Positions 46,407-56,749 of a stretch of 64,000 nucleotides of DNA are shown here, one piece after another (position 1 is the first letter of the stretch; each line of letters begins with the position of its first letter). This stretch comes from Epiperipatus broadwayi. Lineage: Eukaryota > Onychophora > Udeonychophora > Euonychophora > Peripatidae. Below the pieces are notes generated by a model. It was not told where the DNA came from and ran no database searches. It saw nothing but the letters and a program-made list of their open reading frames with translations. The DNA is taken from NCBI GenBank assembly GCA_028023455.1, contig JAQFVV010000450.1, forward strand, positions 310,001 through 374,000, read 5' to 3'. A program made the position numbers and the translations under genes.

Positions 46407-47130
46407 AAAATCTACTTTTAATTTTAATATTTGATAGCTTTTTTTTTAAAAATAAATAAATAGAATAAATGTCTTTTTATTGTACTATGAATAATGGACT
46501 TGGTTATAAAAATGGCAGATAGAGTAAGATGACCTGAATCAATTCCTGAAAATAATATAAAACTTTTCTGTTTTGGCATTTTATTCCTCAAATATCATTT
46601 GACCTCATACCAATAAACCTTGTTATTATTTATGTATTATGTGTGTATATATGCTGCATGTGTATATATAAATTTCAATAATTTTAATAACTTGTAAATA
46701 AACTACAGCTATTATTAATTCAGTGTATTGAGTGTTTCTTGTATAAGTAAACAGAGGGATTTGAACTTAAAATCTACTTTTAATTTTAATATTTGATAGC
46801 TTTTTTTTAAAAAATAAATAAATAGAATAAATGTCTTTTTATTGTACTATGAATAATGGACTTGGTTATAAAAATGGCAGATAGAGTAAGATGACCTGAA
46901 TCAATTCCTAAAAATAATATAAAACTTTTCTGTTTTGGCATTTTATTCCTCAAATATCATTTGACCTCATACCAATAAACCTTGTTATTATTTATGTATT
47001 ATGTATATATATATGCTGCATGTGTATATATAAATTTCAATAATTTTAATAACTTGTAAATAAACTACAGCTATTATTAATTCAGTGTATTGAGTGTTTC
47101 TTGTATAAGTAAACAGAGGGATTTGAACTT
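46407..47130 (+). repeat. 362-bp tandem duplication, nearly identical
   Basis: 46407-46768 and 46769-47130 differ at only a handful of positions (for example CCTGAAAATA versus CCTAAAAATA). The unit ends in GGGATTTGAACTTA, which belongs to the hammerhead repeat that follows (copy 8, minus). The duplication therefore carries the 5'-flank junction of that element twice. Confidence 0.88.
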
Positions 47131-47400
47131 AGGACTGTTCAGTCTGTATTCATTTTATACTCCAACTCAAATAACCAACACACATGACCACATACATGTA
47201 AAACAATAGATGATCTGCAATATATGTATTTCATGCAGAACCAGTACCCATCAGTTGTACCAGATCATAATCTCCCACATATATATAATCAGTGCTCGCT
47301 TATATTAAGAGATTCCTTAAATTTTAATGGATAGGCTTCAATCTTCTCACAAATCCAACTATTCAATTGACCTTACATCTATAAGTTCAGCCTATCTCTC
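47105..47400 (-). mobile_element. Retrozyme-like unit, body type 1, minus (inverted pair, left)
   Basis: Minus-strand body-type-1 unit with a hammerhead at 47210-47268 and box-B-like GTTCAAATCCC at its end (about 47120). Paired head-to-head with the plus-strand unit at 47.4-47.76 kb. TTTTAATGGATAGGCTTCAATC is the left-hand counterpart of the right unit's GATTAAAGACTGTTCATTAA. Confidence 0.68.
47210..47268 (-). ncRNA. Hammerhead ribozyme (type I), copy 8
   Basis: Outer stem I ATGATC/GATCAT pairs fully. Core reads CTGATGG (A9 changed), GAAA intact, stem II GTACTG..CTGCAT weakened, inner stem ACAA/TTGC weakened. Probably inactive. Confidence 0.78.
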
Positions 47401-47760
47401 TCCTATTAATATATGGATACATAATGGTCCGATAATAATAGGGGATAGATTGGACATAATGTCTAGATGGGTATGGCCACAATATCAAATCCACCAAGGG
47501 CTTTGAGAATTCCATTGTTAGTTTTTCAATGAAATGAGTGGTTGAATAATTGAAAGGGTGAGAAGATTAAAGACTGTTCATTAAAGTTTATAGAATTTCT
47601 CTTAATATAAATCAAGCAGGGATTGTAAATATGTGTGGAAGATTATGATCTGGCCCAACTGATGAGTGCTGCTTTTACACAAAATACATATATTGGGGAT
47701 CATCTATATTTTTCACATTACGTGGTCATGTGTGTCAGTTTTTTAAGATAGAGTGGAGGA
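47400..47760 (+). mobile_element. Retrozyme-like unit, body type 1, plus (inverted pair, right)
   Basis: Body markers TTTTTCAATGAAATGAGTGG and TTCATTAAAGTTTATAGAATT lead to the hammerhead at 47645-47703 and then TTTTTCACATTACGTGGTCATGTGTGTCAG. The unit ends near 47760 after a degraded box-B region. Confidence 0.68.
47645..47703 (+). ncRNA. Hammerhead ribozyme (type I), copy 9
   Basis: Outer stem I ATGATC/GATCAT and inner CCAA/TTGG are perfect. CTGATGA is intact. GAAA is AAAA, and stem II GTGCTG..TTACAC has mismatches. Probably inactive. Confidence 0.82.
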
Positions 47761-48930
47761 TGAATATAAATTAAAAAATCCTAAGTTAAAATCACTCTAT
47801 TTAACTATTAGCCTCATAATTTATAATTTTATTCATATAAGAATTAAGTCAAATATACTAACCATTACAACAACTCACAAGTCAAACTCAGACACTTGTC
47901 TAACCAACAAATTAGAATTAATAGGAGAAAATAGTTAGTACTTACAAATTTGTTAGAATACTTGAGTTTGACTTGTAAATTGTTGTTATGCTCCATGAAT
48001 AAGACTACATATATAAGTACAGCTAAGGCATTCATACTATGGCATTGAATGCAAGCATATTCTAACATTAGTCAAGTAGGAACAGATGTTAATATAAAGC
48101 CTAGAGCACCTGACAAATGTTAGTAAAATAAAATAATGATCATGCTGGTTACAATATTTCTTTTCAATTCTTATCACCAGATTCTTAAATTTGTAAATTA
48201 TTATTATTTCTAATATCTGATGCTTGCTTTGCTCATGAATATTTAGTGGTTCTTTTCATTTTACTATTGTTTAGTGCATTATTGGCAAAATGATATATTC
48301 AAGAGCAAAAAGATTCCTGGAATAAAGTTTAACTTATTATTTCTAATGCTTGAATATCATATGATTTTCTGGGCAACCAACTATTTATTATATTATTAAT
48401 ATGCATAATATGTAAAACTATACATAATGTGTATATCAATAAATTAATGGGAAAATTTTCTATTTCATTTAATGCACCTTTTAAAAAAGGCATTTATTTC
48501 AGCTGTGATAAATAATATATGATTTTAAAATTGTTACACCATTTAAAAGAAAAATAAATAAATTTCATTGACACATATTAAATTCCATTATTTTATAGAT
48601 TAATGCAATCTATACATCTTTTGTTTGAGCTATGAATAATGGGTTCAGGATGATTGGTAACCAAAAAGGTATTGAATCTATTTTTATGAAAGAGCATATA
48701 TAGTGGATTGGGCATGTGATGTGAATAAATGATAATAGACTTCCTAAAAAAATATTTTACAATAATTTAAGCATACATTTTTTGAGGCAGGCAGTTTATG
48801 CTATAAAGTTTATAACAAAGATACTATTAAAATATATACAATGGTCAAATATTATATTAAATACACTATTAAAAATTTATGGGTTGCTTTCTTTGGAAAG
48901 ATATGACAGAATAAAATATAACATGAAGCT
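47760..48930. other. AT-rich spacer without recognised gene
   Basis: Contains a short inverted repeat: AACAACTCACAAGTCAAACTCAGA (47868-47891) pairs imperfectly with CTTGAGTTTGACTTGTAAATTGTTGTT (47961-47987). Otherwise only short chance frames. Confidence 0.5.
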
Positions 48931-48934
48931 ATAC

Positions 48935-49102
48935 TTAAAACAGGCAAAACTCATCATACGTATTGCCACACACAGCAAGCTAGAGTAATCAATGGATGCC
49001 AGAAGGCTTGTACATAAAATCCCTATCTAGTGCCTACTCATCCATTGATTATTCTAGCTTGCTGTGTGTGGCAATACATATGGTGAGTTTTGCCTGTTTT
49101 AA
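48935..49102. repeat. Foldback hairpin family C, copy 1
   Basis: Arms of about 62 bp (48935-48996 and 49040-49102) are almost perfect inverted copies around a loop with CTTGTACATAAAATCCCTATC. The loop and AGTAATCAATGGATGCCAGAAG are shared with copy 2 at 58.8 kb. No coding sequence, no clear target duplication. Confidence 0.8.
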
Positions 49103-49109
49103 CAACAGT

Positions 49110-50210
49110 TATACATAGGCATAAGAGGTGGTGGTCATGTGATGTTTATGAAGCTATACTACAAAAAAAAAAATTGATGAATTCTGAAAAAAATAAATTG
49201 CTGTAGAAGGATAGCATTGTAAAATATCAAATGAACACACTAAAATAATCACTATGTATGTAATGTACATGAAATGCTGGCGATAAACAGATCAATTTGT
49301 ATGATCATTGAAAACTCATCTTTAACTTTTTATTCTAATGTCTTTCTATATTTTTGTTCTTCTAAAGTTAGAATGAATATGTACATTTATAAAGAATATA
49401 CTCATAATAATGATGACATCATTCACATACATATTTCAGATACTTCTAAAAGAAATAGGAAAGACATCACCAATAAATAATTTATAATTTTATTAATTTT
49501 AAAATCTATCATGAAGATTGCCATAAAAATCATACTTAAAAAAATATATAAATGCATTATCTACATGATTTTGAGCAACTCATGGTTCTCAATAATTTTA
49601 CTTTTAAAAAGTACTTACAAATTACAAACTAAAACAAAAAATATGTCATAATTATGAATATACACACCTTTATAACATATATGAAAATATGTTTACATTT
49701 ATTATAGTATTGCAAAATTCAGGGGGGGGGGGGGGGCATTATTAGAAATACTATTTGTGACTCTTTCTAAAAGAAAGAAAATCAGAAAGTTAAGCAATAA
49801 AACTATTATTAATTTTTATAAACATTAATTAAGATATAAACAGGAAATAAAAACGATTTTTTTTTTGATATTATATTCTTAGCATATTTAATATTTAATG
49901 TATTTACAAAAAACTTCAAATTATTTCTTTCTCAAAGAAAACATGCAAATCTATATCTGTTTCTGAGCAACTAATCATAATGTCCTAATATAATATTTTC
50001 AGATCTTTTATTTCTATAATTAAAAAAAATATTATTTACGATTTACGTCAGATGAGTAATAATAATTAGAATCATTTTTAATATATATATTCCACTTCTT
50101 TCACACACATATATAAAACCCATTAACAATTATTTATTACATAAAAAGAAAATAAGTATGCATGTATGTGATAAATTAATGATTTCATATGCACATTTAT
50201 AAACATAGTT
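49110..50210. other. AT-rich spacer with 15-base G-run
   Basis: G-run at 49722-49736. No gene or repeat family recognised. Confidence 0.5.
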
Positions 50211-50218
50211 TCAAGTTT

Positions 50219-50316
50219 TTTTTTTCTTCATGTGTCAAAGCATCGGCCGGGAAACGAACCCGCGACAACTGCTTGTAAGGCGGCTGTGCTGACCAGTCGA
50301 CCACCAACGCTTGACG
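50219..50316 (-). repeat. tRNA-derived SINE, copy 5
   Basis: T-run, CATGTGTCAAAGC, short-type tRNA-like unit with GAAACGAACCCGCG (minus-strand box B CGGGTTCGTTTCCC), ending CACCAACGCTTGAC. The acceptor-like arms GCGTTGG and CCGATGC (minus strand) can pair over seven positions, so the whole tRNA fold is retained. Confidence 0.84.
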
Positions 50317-50319
50317 GTA

Positions 50320-51140
50320 GCAATGCATCTTTCACTTTATCTCAATCTTATGCAACCCTCCCATCAGCCTAGAAATCTGACTAATCTATCTCACTATGGA
50401 TGCAATTTTAGAAACATCAAGTAATCAAGAGATATATAGCACATGCTACAATTTAACGACATATCCATATTTTTAAAATATATTTAAATTTAACATGACT
50501 TTAGAAAAATTCAAACTTTAAACTTAAATGTAGTTTACATAAAATTTGATTTTTTAATTTAACACTTAATTTTAAATGATGAAAATAATTCAACATACTA
50601 TTACAAATTTATGCACATATGTTTACTTGTCTGTAATACAATTTAATGTCTAATTGCAATTAATGTCACAACTTGCCAATTCTTAAACCATGCTACTGCA
50701 TACTTATCTTAACCAGCTTTAAAATAGATTTTGACATGTACACATAACTGCAAACATCTTTTATACGTTGTAATTCAACATTTTTCCTTAATTAAAAAAA
50801 AAAAAAATTTAATTAAAAAAAAAGTTGTCCAAAGTCTTTCCTACTTTATTGTTGGGTATATTTCTTTACAAATAATTTCACTTCAGACTGATCTTTCTTT
50901 ATTGATAAATTATAAAAATCTACAAGATTCTTCAGTCGTTTGAACAGTAAATAGCTTTGAAGATAAAAGCCAAGGAAGTGAAAGTATATGTTGTTTCTAA
51001 ATCAGACAGTAAACGTAGACACCACAAATTTTCAAATCTGTTACTGATTATTCTACACTTAGTAAAAAAAATACTAAATAAAACAATTACTTAGACAATA
51101 AAATATTAAAGATTTTAAAAATTTCTCATTCGATAATTTA
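50320..51140. other. AT-rich spacer without recognised gene
   Basis: A-runs near 50791-50803 and 50815-50822. The open frame 50731-50943 has no motif. Confidence 0.5.
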
Positions 51141-51148
51141 ATATACAA

Positions 51149-51330
51149 AATTAACAAAGCGTATGACACACTTGAATGTGAAGCTATCAAGATACACATA
51201 AATTATTACACGCTAAGCGCTTTCGAGGCCTATGAATATGAGGCAAAAGGCCTCGAAAGCGCTTAGCGTGTAATAATTTCTGTGTATCTTGATAGCTTCA
51301 CATTCAAGTGTGTCATACGCTTTGTTAATT
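51149..51330. repeat. Near-perfect 83-bp-arm hairpin bearing the PLE terminal motif
   Basis: Arms 51149-51231 and 51248-51330 are complementary with a single mismatch seen, around a loop of about 16 bases. Each arm carries CTCGAAAGCGCTTAGCG, which matches the CTCGAAAGCGCTAAG downstream of the PLE nuclease at 54.4 kb (minus), and AGCTTCAC also occurs at similar spacing in both. I read it as two inverted PLE 3' ends. No protein is encoded. Confidence 0.82.
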
Positions 51331-51645
51331 TAGAGAATAAAAAAAAAAGACTAAATATATTTTTTATTATTATCACGTTTCTATTAATATAAATTTTTAT
51401 AATTGTTTCTGCAATCTTTAATCTGCACTTTTAAATAGGAATAAAAATAGTTTGTATAATAAGTCACTAAAGTTTAAAAGTGTTTCATCTTATGGTCTGA
51501 AAGTTTCTCTTCCTTGAGTGCAAAGATATCTATATGTATGTGCTAGTGTAATTTTTAATTTTTCAATTGTTTTGTGAAATGGACAATTAAGTTCTTAATT
51601 ATTATTACTTTGCTGGTTTTTCACATAGAAATAAGGAAATTTTTG

Positions 51646-51758
51646 TCAAGCGTTGTTAGCCGAGAAGTCATCGCACCCGCCTTGCAAGCAAGTAGTCGTT
51701 TGCAGACGGATGTGGGTTCGCGTCCACGGCCGATGCTATGACATATGAAAAAAAAAGT
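51646..51758 (+). repeat. tRNA-derived SINE, copy 6 (long-variable-arm type)
   Basis: Starts GTCAAGCGTTGTTAGCCGAG (box A region), anticodon loop CTTGCAA, the extra segment GTAGTCGTTTGCAGACGGAT, box B GGGTTCGCGTCC, acceptor complement CCGATGC, then TATGACATATG and an A-run. Same sub-family as copies 2 and 4. Confidence 0.85.
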
Positions 51759-52194
51759 ACATTTTAGAGAACGAGTTGCAAATGAATAAATTAATAAAAG
51801 TTATTGATAAGAGTAACCACAATACAGAATTTATTTTATTTAAGTTTAAGTACTGATATATAATGAATATAAGTAAAAAAAGAAGTAGCTTTTGTTATCC
51901 TTATAAATATATATAATCTATATTACCAACGCAAGTTTATTTTTAAATTTTGTATTCTTCATATTCTGAGATGAATTAAGATCAATTAATCTAGTGGTGT
52001 ATCAAAAAAGAAAAGTGGCGAAATATGGCACCATTACCATCACCAAACACAAGTCTTTTAATTTACTTGCCAATACTGGAAAAACTGAATATTTGTTTTG
52101 TTATATATATATATGCCTGTATGGGCAAGAAAATCAGGTGTTGATGCCTTTATAACACTACACATGTATTATTAATTAAGTGAAAATTAAAAAC

Positions 52195-52400
52195 TATACT
52201 TGGGCTAGAGATAATCTCTAATATAATGAATGATCTGCAATAATCATTGATATAATTTTATAAATCTTAAACAAATAATGAAAATATGTGTAAGAGATTG
52301 TGATCTGGACCAACTGATGAGTGCTGGATCAGTATAAAATGCACATTTTGGGGACCATTAATTTTTTTCATATCTTTGGTGCATGTTTCAGGAAATTATG
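52195..52400 (+). mobile_element. Retrozyme-like fragment, body type 2
   Basis: Holds the near-palindrome CTAGAGATAATCTCTAA, GAATGATCTGCAATAATCATTG and the hammerhead at 52300-52358, followed by TTTTTTTCATATCTTTGGTGCATG. Only one ribozyme and less than one unit are present. Confidence 0.72.
52300..52358 (+). ncRNA. Hammerhead ribozyme (type I), copy 10
   Basis: Outer stem I GTGATC/GACCAT (one mismatch), inner CCAA/TTGG, CTGATGA intact, stem II GTGCTG..CAGTAT (last pair lost), AAAA for GAAA, stem III ATG-CA-CAT perfect, cleavage base T. Probably inactive because G12 is lost. Confidence 0.83.
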
Positions 52401-53880
52401 ATGAAATAAAAGTTTGAAATATAATATATATATGAAGTTCAAATTATATATAAAAAATGTATATAAAGTTAAATTACAAAATGAGCTAGGTATGCCTGAC
52501 TCACTCAAAAAAAAAAAAAAATTGAACTGTATTTCAAAAATGCATCCAAAGTGAGAGAAGTTGGTCTAACTTCTGGGCTGGGAGATGGTTATGATATGAA
52601 TGAGCTAATATGATAGATGCATTGGAATAAGAATAAAAATTTGTATATATATCAACTTTCAAATGGTTGATGTAATTTAGTGCAGTGTTAGACTTAAGAG
52701 TTAAATGTTAATGAACTGAAGCTTAACTCTGTTATCACCAAAGCTTTAAGGCCACATGAGTTTTGGAGCAATGTGCCTTTCAATTAATACATCACAGAAA
52801 ACATTACAAGATGGAAATTTGTATCCATTTATTACTGAGATCTTTCTGTCAGTAATGTGCATACAGTTAGCTGGCTTTTAGAGCCAATGAACTATGCAAA
52901 AATATATTGTAGTGGAATAATTAGTTGTAATCACAGGATCTGTGATGTATTTCTATTTTAAAATATAGATTCAACAATTAGCAATATTTACACAAAAATT
53001 GGGAGGTATTTTCTGAAAGTATCACTCTTGTCATTATATAATTATGCTATTATTTGAGCTTAACAAATATTTCATAGAAAAAAAGGCATTATAAAAACTG
53101 CAGAAATCTCATTTGTGGATTTCTTCCACTTCAGTTAAATGTCTGCTACTTTTCAAAGATCTTCAATAATTAACTAACTACTATAAGAATTTGCTTATGA
53201 TACTCCACCATGCCTCTAAAATAAGTTTTGGCATCTTTCTGTGATTGTTTCTGTCAAACACATTAACTGTACTTGAAATTTAATCATCATAAACTGAAAT
53301 TTTACATATGAATCGATTAACTATATATAAGTTTTTTGATACTGTATCTCTGAAACAGATCTGACATAGAATTGATAACAATGTCTTCTATGTGTCCTCA
53401 GCATTGACGTAAACAATACTAAGCTACCTGTTCAATTATTCCATTTAACACAAATGAAATTTGTGTTTTGTGGCCAACTTTGATGACTTTCACACTATAT
53501 CTTCTGGATTATATCTAATCATTTACAAAGCTACTATATTGTCATTGGGCAGAAATTTTTATGTGAAATCATGCATATAGATATGTGCAAATACAAAAAG
53601 TATAAAAAGAGAAGTAGAATAGAGCACAGTGAATAAGAGGAGATATAGGAAAATGAAAGGTGCTCTAATAAGTAGACAATATTGTAAATCTGTATGGATG
53701 ACTTCACTATGGTATCTTTTTAATATGGAAAGTTTTGTATTGAAAATAAAATAAGTGAATACCTGTAATTAATGTTATCTAGGCAGAATTTATGACTTCT
53801 TAATTCCTAAATCCTTCAAAATATAAATAGTAATCAACTCTATATAACATACATTTTAATATAGAGATATACTTATGAAT
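52400..53880. other. AT-rich spacer without recognised gene
   Basis: No gene or known repeat seen. An A-run lies at 52508-52520. Confidence 0.5.
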
Positions 53881-54208
53881 ATTTTTAAATATTATACATA
53901 TTAAATCTTTACCTAGTATTAAAATGTACTGATAATTTTTCATACATGTAATCTTCAGTTTGAATAGAGTTCCACACTACTCTGTCACATGACTTCAGTT
54001 TATTTATTACTGTTTCAGCGGAATAAATTTTTTTCCCCACCACTATTTTTAAATATTATACATATTAAATCTTTACCTAGTATTAAAATGTACTGATAAT
54101 TTTTCATACATGTAATCTTCAGTTTGAATAGAGTTCCACACTACTCTGTCACATGACTTCAGTTTATTTATTACTGTTTCAGCGGAATAAATTTTTTTCC
54201 CCACCACT
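53881..54208 (+). repeat. 164-bp perfect-looking tandem duplication
   Basis: 53881-54044 and 54045-54208 appear identical by eye, including a T-run and CCCCACCACTATT at the junction. It is non-coding. It could be a very recent duplication or an assembly artefact. Right after it, 54215-54285 resembles family C (ATAATTAATAGATGATAG, AATCCCTATCTAGTA). Confidence 0.85.
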
Positions 54209-54349
54209 ATTGCTGCCTACTGTAAACTTTAATAATTAATAGATGATAGTGCTTAATAAATCCCTATCTAGTATACTGCCTTATAATTATATATATGTGA
54301 TTTTTTCGCATGCGTTAGTGAAGCTGTAATTATAATATAATGTTTAATA

Positions 54350-55075
54350 TGCTCACTTAGCGCTTTCGAGATTTAGTATTCAAATCTCATACTCATAGCT
54401 TTACAAATGAAGACTGTTGTGATTTATTGTATACATATGCAAATGAGCTTGAATTTTTTTAATTAGTTAATCCATTGTTTGGAGAGCAAAGCATGCCTCT
54501 CTTCTATTAGTGGCACTGAGGTCATTTGCCATGTAAAAAACCATTGACTTTTCTTTTGGCATCATTCTTCTCTGTGCAAAGTATTTGGGCAGAACTGGGT
54601 TCAAATACATGGCCTGTAGCTGCTTGGTGGACCCAGAACATCGATGTTCATTCAACTTTATTTTTAACCCTGTTGTATGCATACCTGTGTTGGTAAATTC
54701 TTGTATTGATGTTAGCACGAGTCTCACCGTAGTAAGATGACTGGCAGCCTAATTGAGAGCATGCTATATTATAGACCACATGAGGGGCTTGATCTTTTTC
54801 TATTTTATCCTTGGAATTATTTATTAGTCGGTTAGTGTTGGGAGGTGTTCTGAAGCTAAATTTGAAATTGTTAGTCAAATATTTTAGCAATTTTTGAAGC
54901 TACATTAGGTATAAAAGGAATTGTTAAGTATTTCATATTGTCTTTAGGCTGTTTATTTTTGAGTTTTCTATAAAATGGTTTTTATTCTCTGATGGATTAT
55001 ATTGGGTTTAAAGCCTATGTTAGTCATTTCCTTTAGATATTTATCAATGTTGTTTTTAAATAATATTTATTTTTA
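54350..55075 (-). pseudogene. Second Penelope-like element fragment (GIY-YIG region)
   Basis: The minus strand reads, in overlapping frames, a KYLTIPFIPNVASKIAKIF linker (about 54960-54880), FRTPPNTNRLINNSKDK (about 54855-54800), then VVYNIACSQLGC..YYGETRANINTRIYQH. This is the GIY-YIG core with Y-Y-G-E-T, R and H in family positions. A downstream frame (54727-54467) continues TGLKIKLNEH and ends near 54467. After the stop, CTCGAAAGCGCTAAG (about 54371-54357) is the shared terminal motif. Two frameshifts break the domain. Same family as the PLE at 0.5-1.1 kb. Confidence 0.75.
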
Positions 55076-55400
55076 TAAAGGGCAGACGGTATTGAAATTA
55101 AACTGAGAGAGTGCAAATCTCTCAAGCGCTTATGACTATCACCAGCCAATCAGATCAGGCACCGAGACAGAGAATTTCACAAGAAAAAGTTGGTTCCAAC
55201 TTTTTCTTTACTTGTCTTTCTAAATATCCAAGCCAGTCTAAAGTACTTAAATCTGAAAGCGTGAATGTTAAATATCTTCACACTCAACTCACTGAGTTCA
55301 AATTACAAACATACAGCGTGAAATCTTTCGATTTACTACGCAGTAGTTTATCGTTTGTATAACTTGCAGCAACGTATGTAAATAATATTTATTTTTATAA
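55058..55400. mobile_element. About 300-bp insert of unknown class with 22-bp flanking direct repeats
   Basis: AAATAATATTTATTTTTATAAA occurs at 55058-55079 and again at 55379-55400, flanking about 300 bp that are less AT-rich. GCAGACGGT just inside the left repeat and ACCGTCTGGC just beyond the right one are inverted. An internal palindrome GAAAAAGTTGG/CCAACTTTTTC lies at 55182-55207. It follows the PLE fragment directly, so it may have truncated it. The 83-residue frame at 55111-55362 has no motif. It could be a SINE-like insert or a TIR element. Confidence 0.45.
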
Positions 55401-55419
55401 ACCGTCTGGCTTTATAAAA

Positions 55420-56100
55420 ATAAATTTACAAATTATTGATTTTACTATTTAATTTCTTTTTTTCAATACAAAGCTTGTCCACCCATGGATATATGAAAGA
55501 AAACTAACTTAAATACTTCTGAAATAAATTATAATAATTTGATTAAAGTGTATTACCACTTTGTATAATGATAATGCTGTACGAATTTTATATAATGCTA
55601 TTATTAATGAAATTTTGGACCACTTAATGAGAAAAATTCGCATATATAAATGACCCAACAGAGCACAGTATTTGTTGCATATTCAATATCAAAAAAATGT
55701 CATTTACTAAAGTTATTGTTTTATTAACATTTATTTTAGTCTTGAAAAATTTATTTAAAATTTTTGGCAAATATATTAATTATATTCCATCTTTATTTAT
55801 TAAATTTTTAAATTGTTTTCTGAAATAAATCAATTAAAAATTAAACATGGAAATGATATAAAAACGTTTGAACTTGCTTATTATTTTAGCTCTGCACTTT
55901 CAACTATTTTAATATGCCAGAGAAACTATCTAAATGATACTAAAGATTTTAGAACTGTTCAAATCTTATATATTTAACATGAACTATTTACGCGCTTTTT
56001 TAATATATATTGATTGATTAATACATTATTTTTATAGTTTTATCACATGTGCAACATTGAGAAAAAAAGATATACAGCATTATTTTTTTAAAAAAAAATA
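55420..56100. other. AT-rich spacer without recognised gene
   Basis: No gene, RNA or repeat family recognised. Confidence 0.5.
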
Positions 56101-56220
56101 TTGATGTCAAGCGTTGGTGGTTGAGTGGCCAGCACAGCTGCCTTACAAGCAATTGTCCCGAGTTAGCGTGTTCACTTCCCTGCTGATGCTATGACACATG
56201 AAAAAATATATATATTGATG
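56096..56220 (+). repeat. tRNA-derived SINE, copy 7, with target duplication
   Basis: TCAAGCGTTGGTGGTTGAGTG, anticodon loop CTTACAA (UAC), a degraded box B, then GATGCTATGACACATG and an A-run. ATATTGATG flanks both sides (just before the unit and after the A-run). Confidence 0.82.
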
Positions 56221-56606
56221 CTTGAAAATTTTGCACCTATTAGCCAATTTATATTTTAAACAATCTGTAAATAACCTTATTTCTAGGTAACATTATTTGA
56301 TTTTTCACGAATTAACAATGTTGATTCTGAACTGAAATTGACTCATGTAAATAAAAAATCATCATATATATATATCATTTGCAAAATAAATGAATTTAAT
56401 TCTCGATAACTACAGATCAAATTCTGTAAAATAATGTCTCTTTTCAAATATTAAAATGGAAAATATAATATTCAAATGAGATCTTCAAGTCATTAAAATA
56501 CAATCCATCATTTTGGTTAGACCAAGGTGTAATTTTATGAATTTTTAGATTATGAATGCAAAGACAAAATAATGCTGATTTCAGGAAATAATATTTAAAA
56601 TCATTT

Positions 56607-56745
56607 TAACACAGTATTAAATAGTCAAGCGTTGGTGGCCTTCTGGTTAGCATAGCTGCCTTCCAAGCAGCCGGCCCGGGTTTGCTTCCAGGTCAACGCA
56701 TTTGACATATGAAAGAAAAAACAATAACACAGTATTAAATAGTTT
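56607..56745 (+). repeat. tRNA-derived SINE, copy 8, with 18-bp target duplication
   Basis: TAACACAGTATTAAATAG flanks the unit exactly on both sides, the clearest target duplication in the window. The tRNA-like part has anticodon loop CTTCCAA (UCC), a CCGGCCCGGGTTTGCTTCC T-arm and the tail GACATATGAAAG. It is close in sequence to copy 1. Confidence 0.9.
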
Positions 56746-56749
56746 GTTA

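Noticed and set aside
51646-51758. A functional tRNA-Ala (UGC) gene
   Set aside because: It has an A-tail, a family-specific 3' tail, extra bases between anticodon arm and T-arm, and several dispersed relatives with different anticodons, so it is a SINE.
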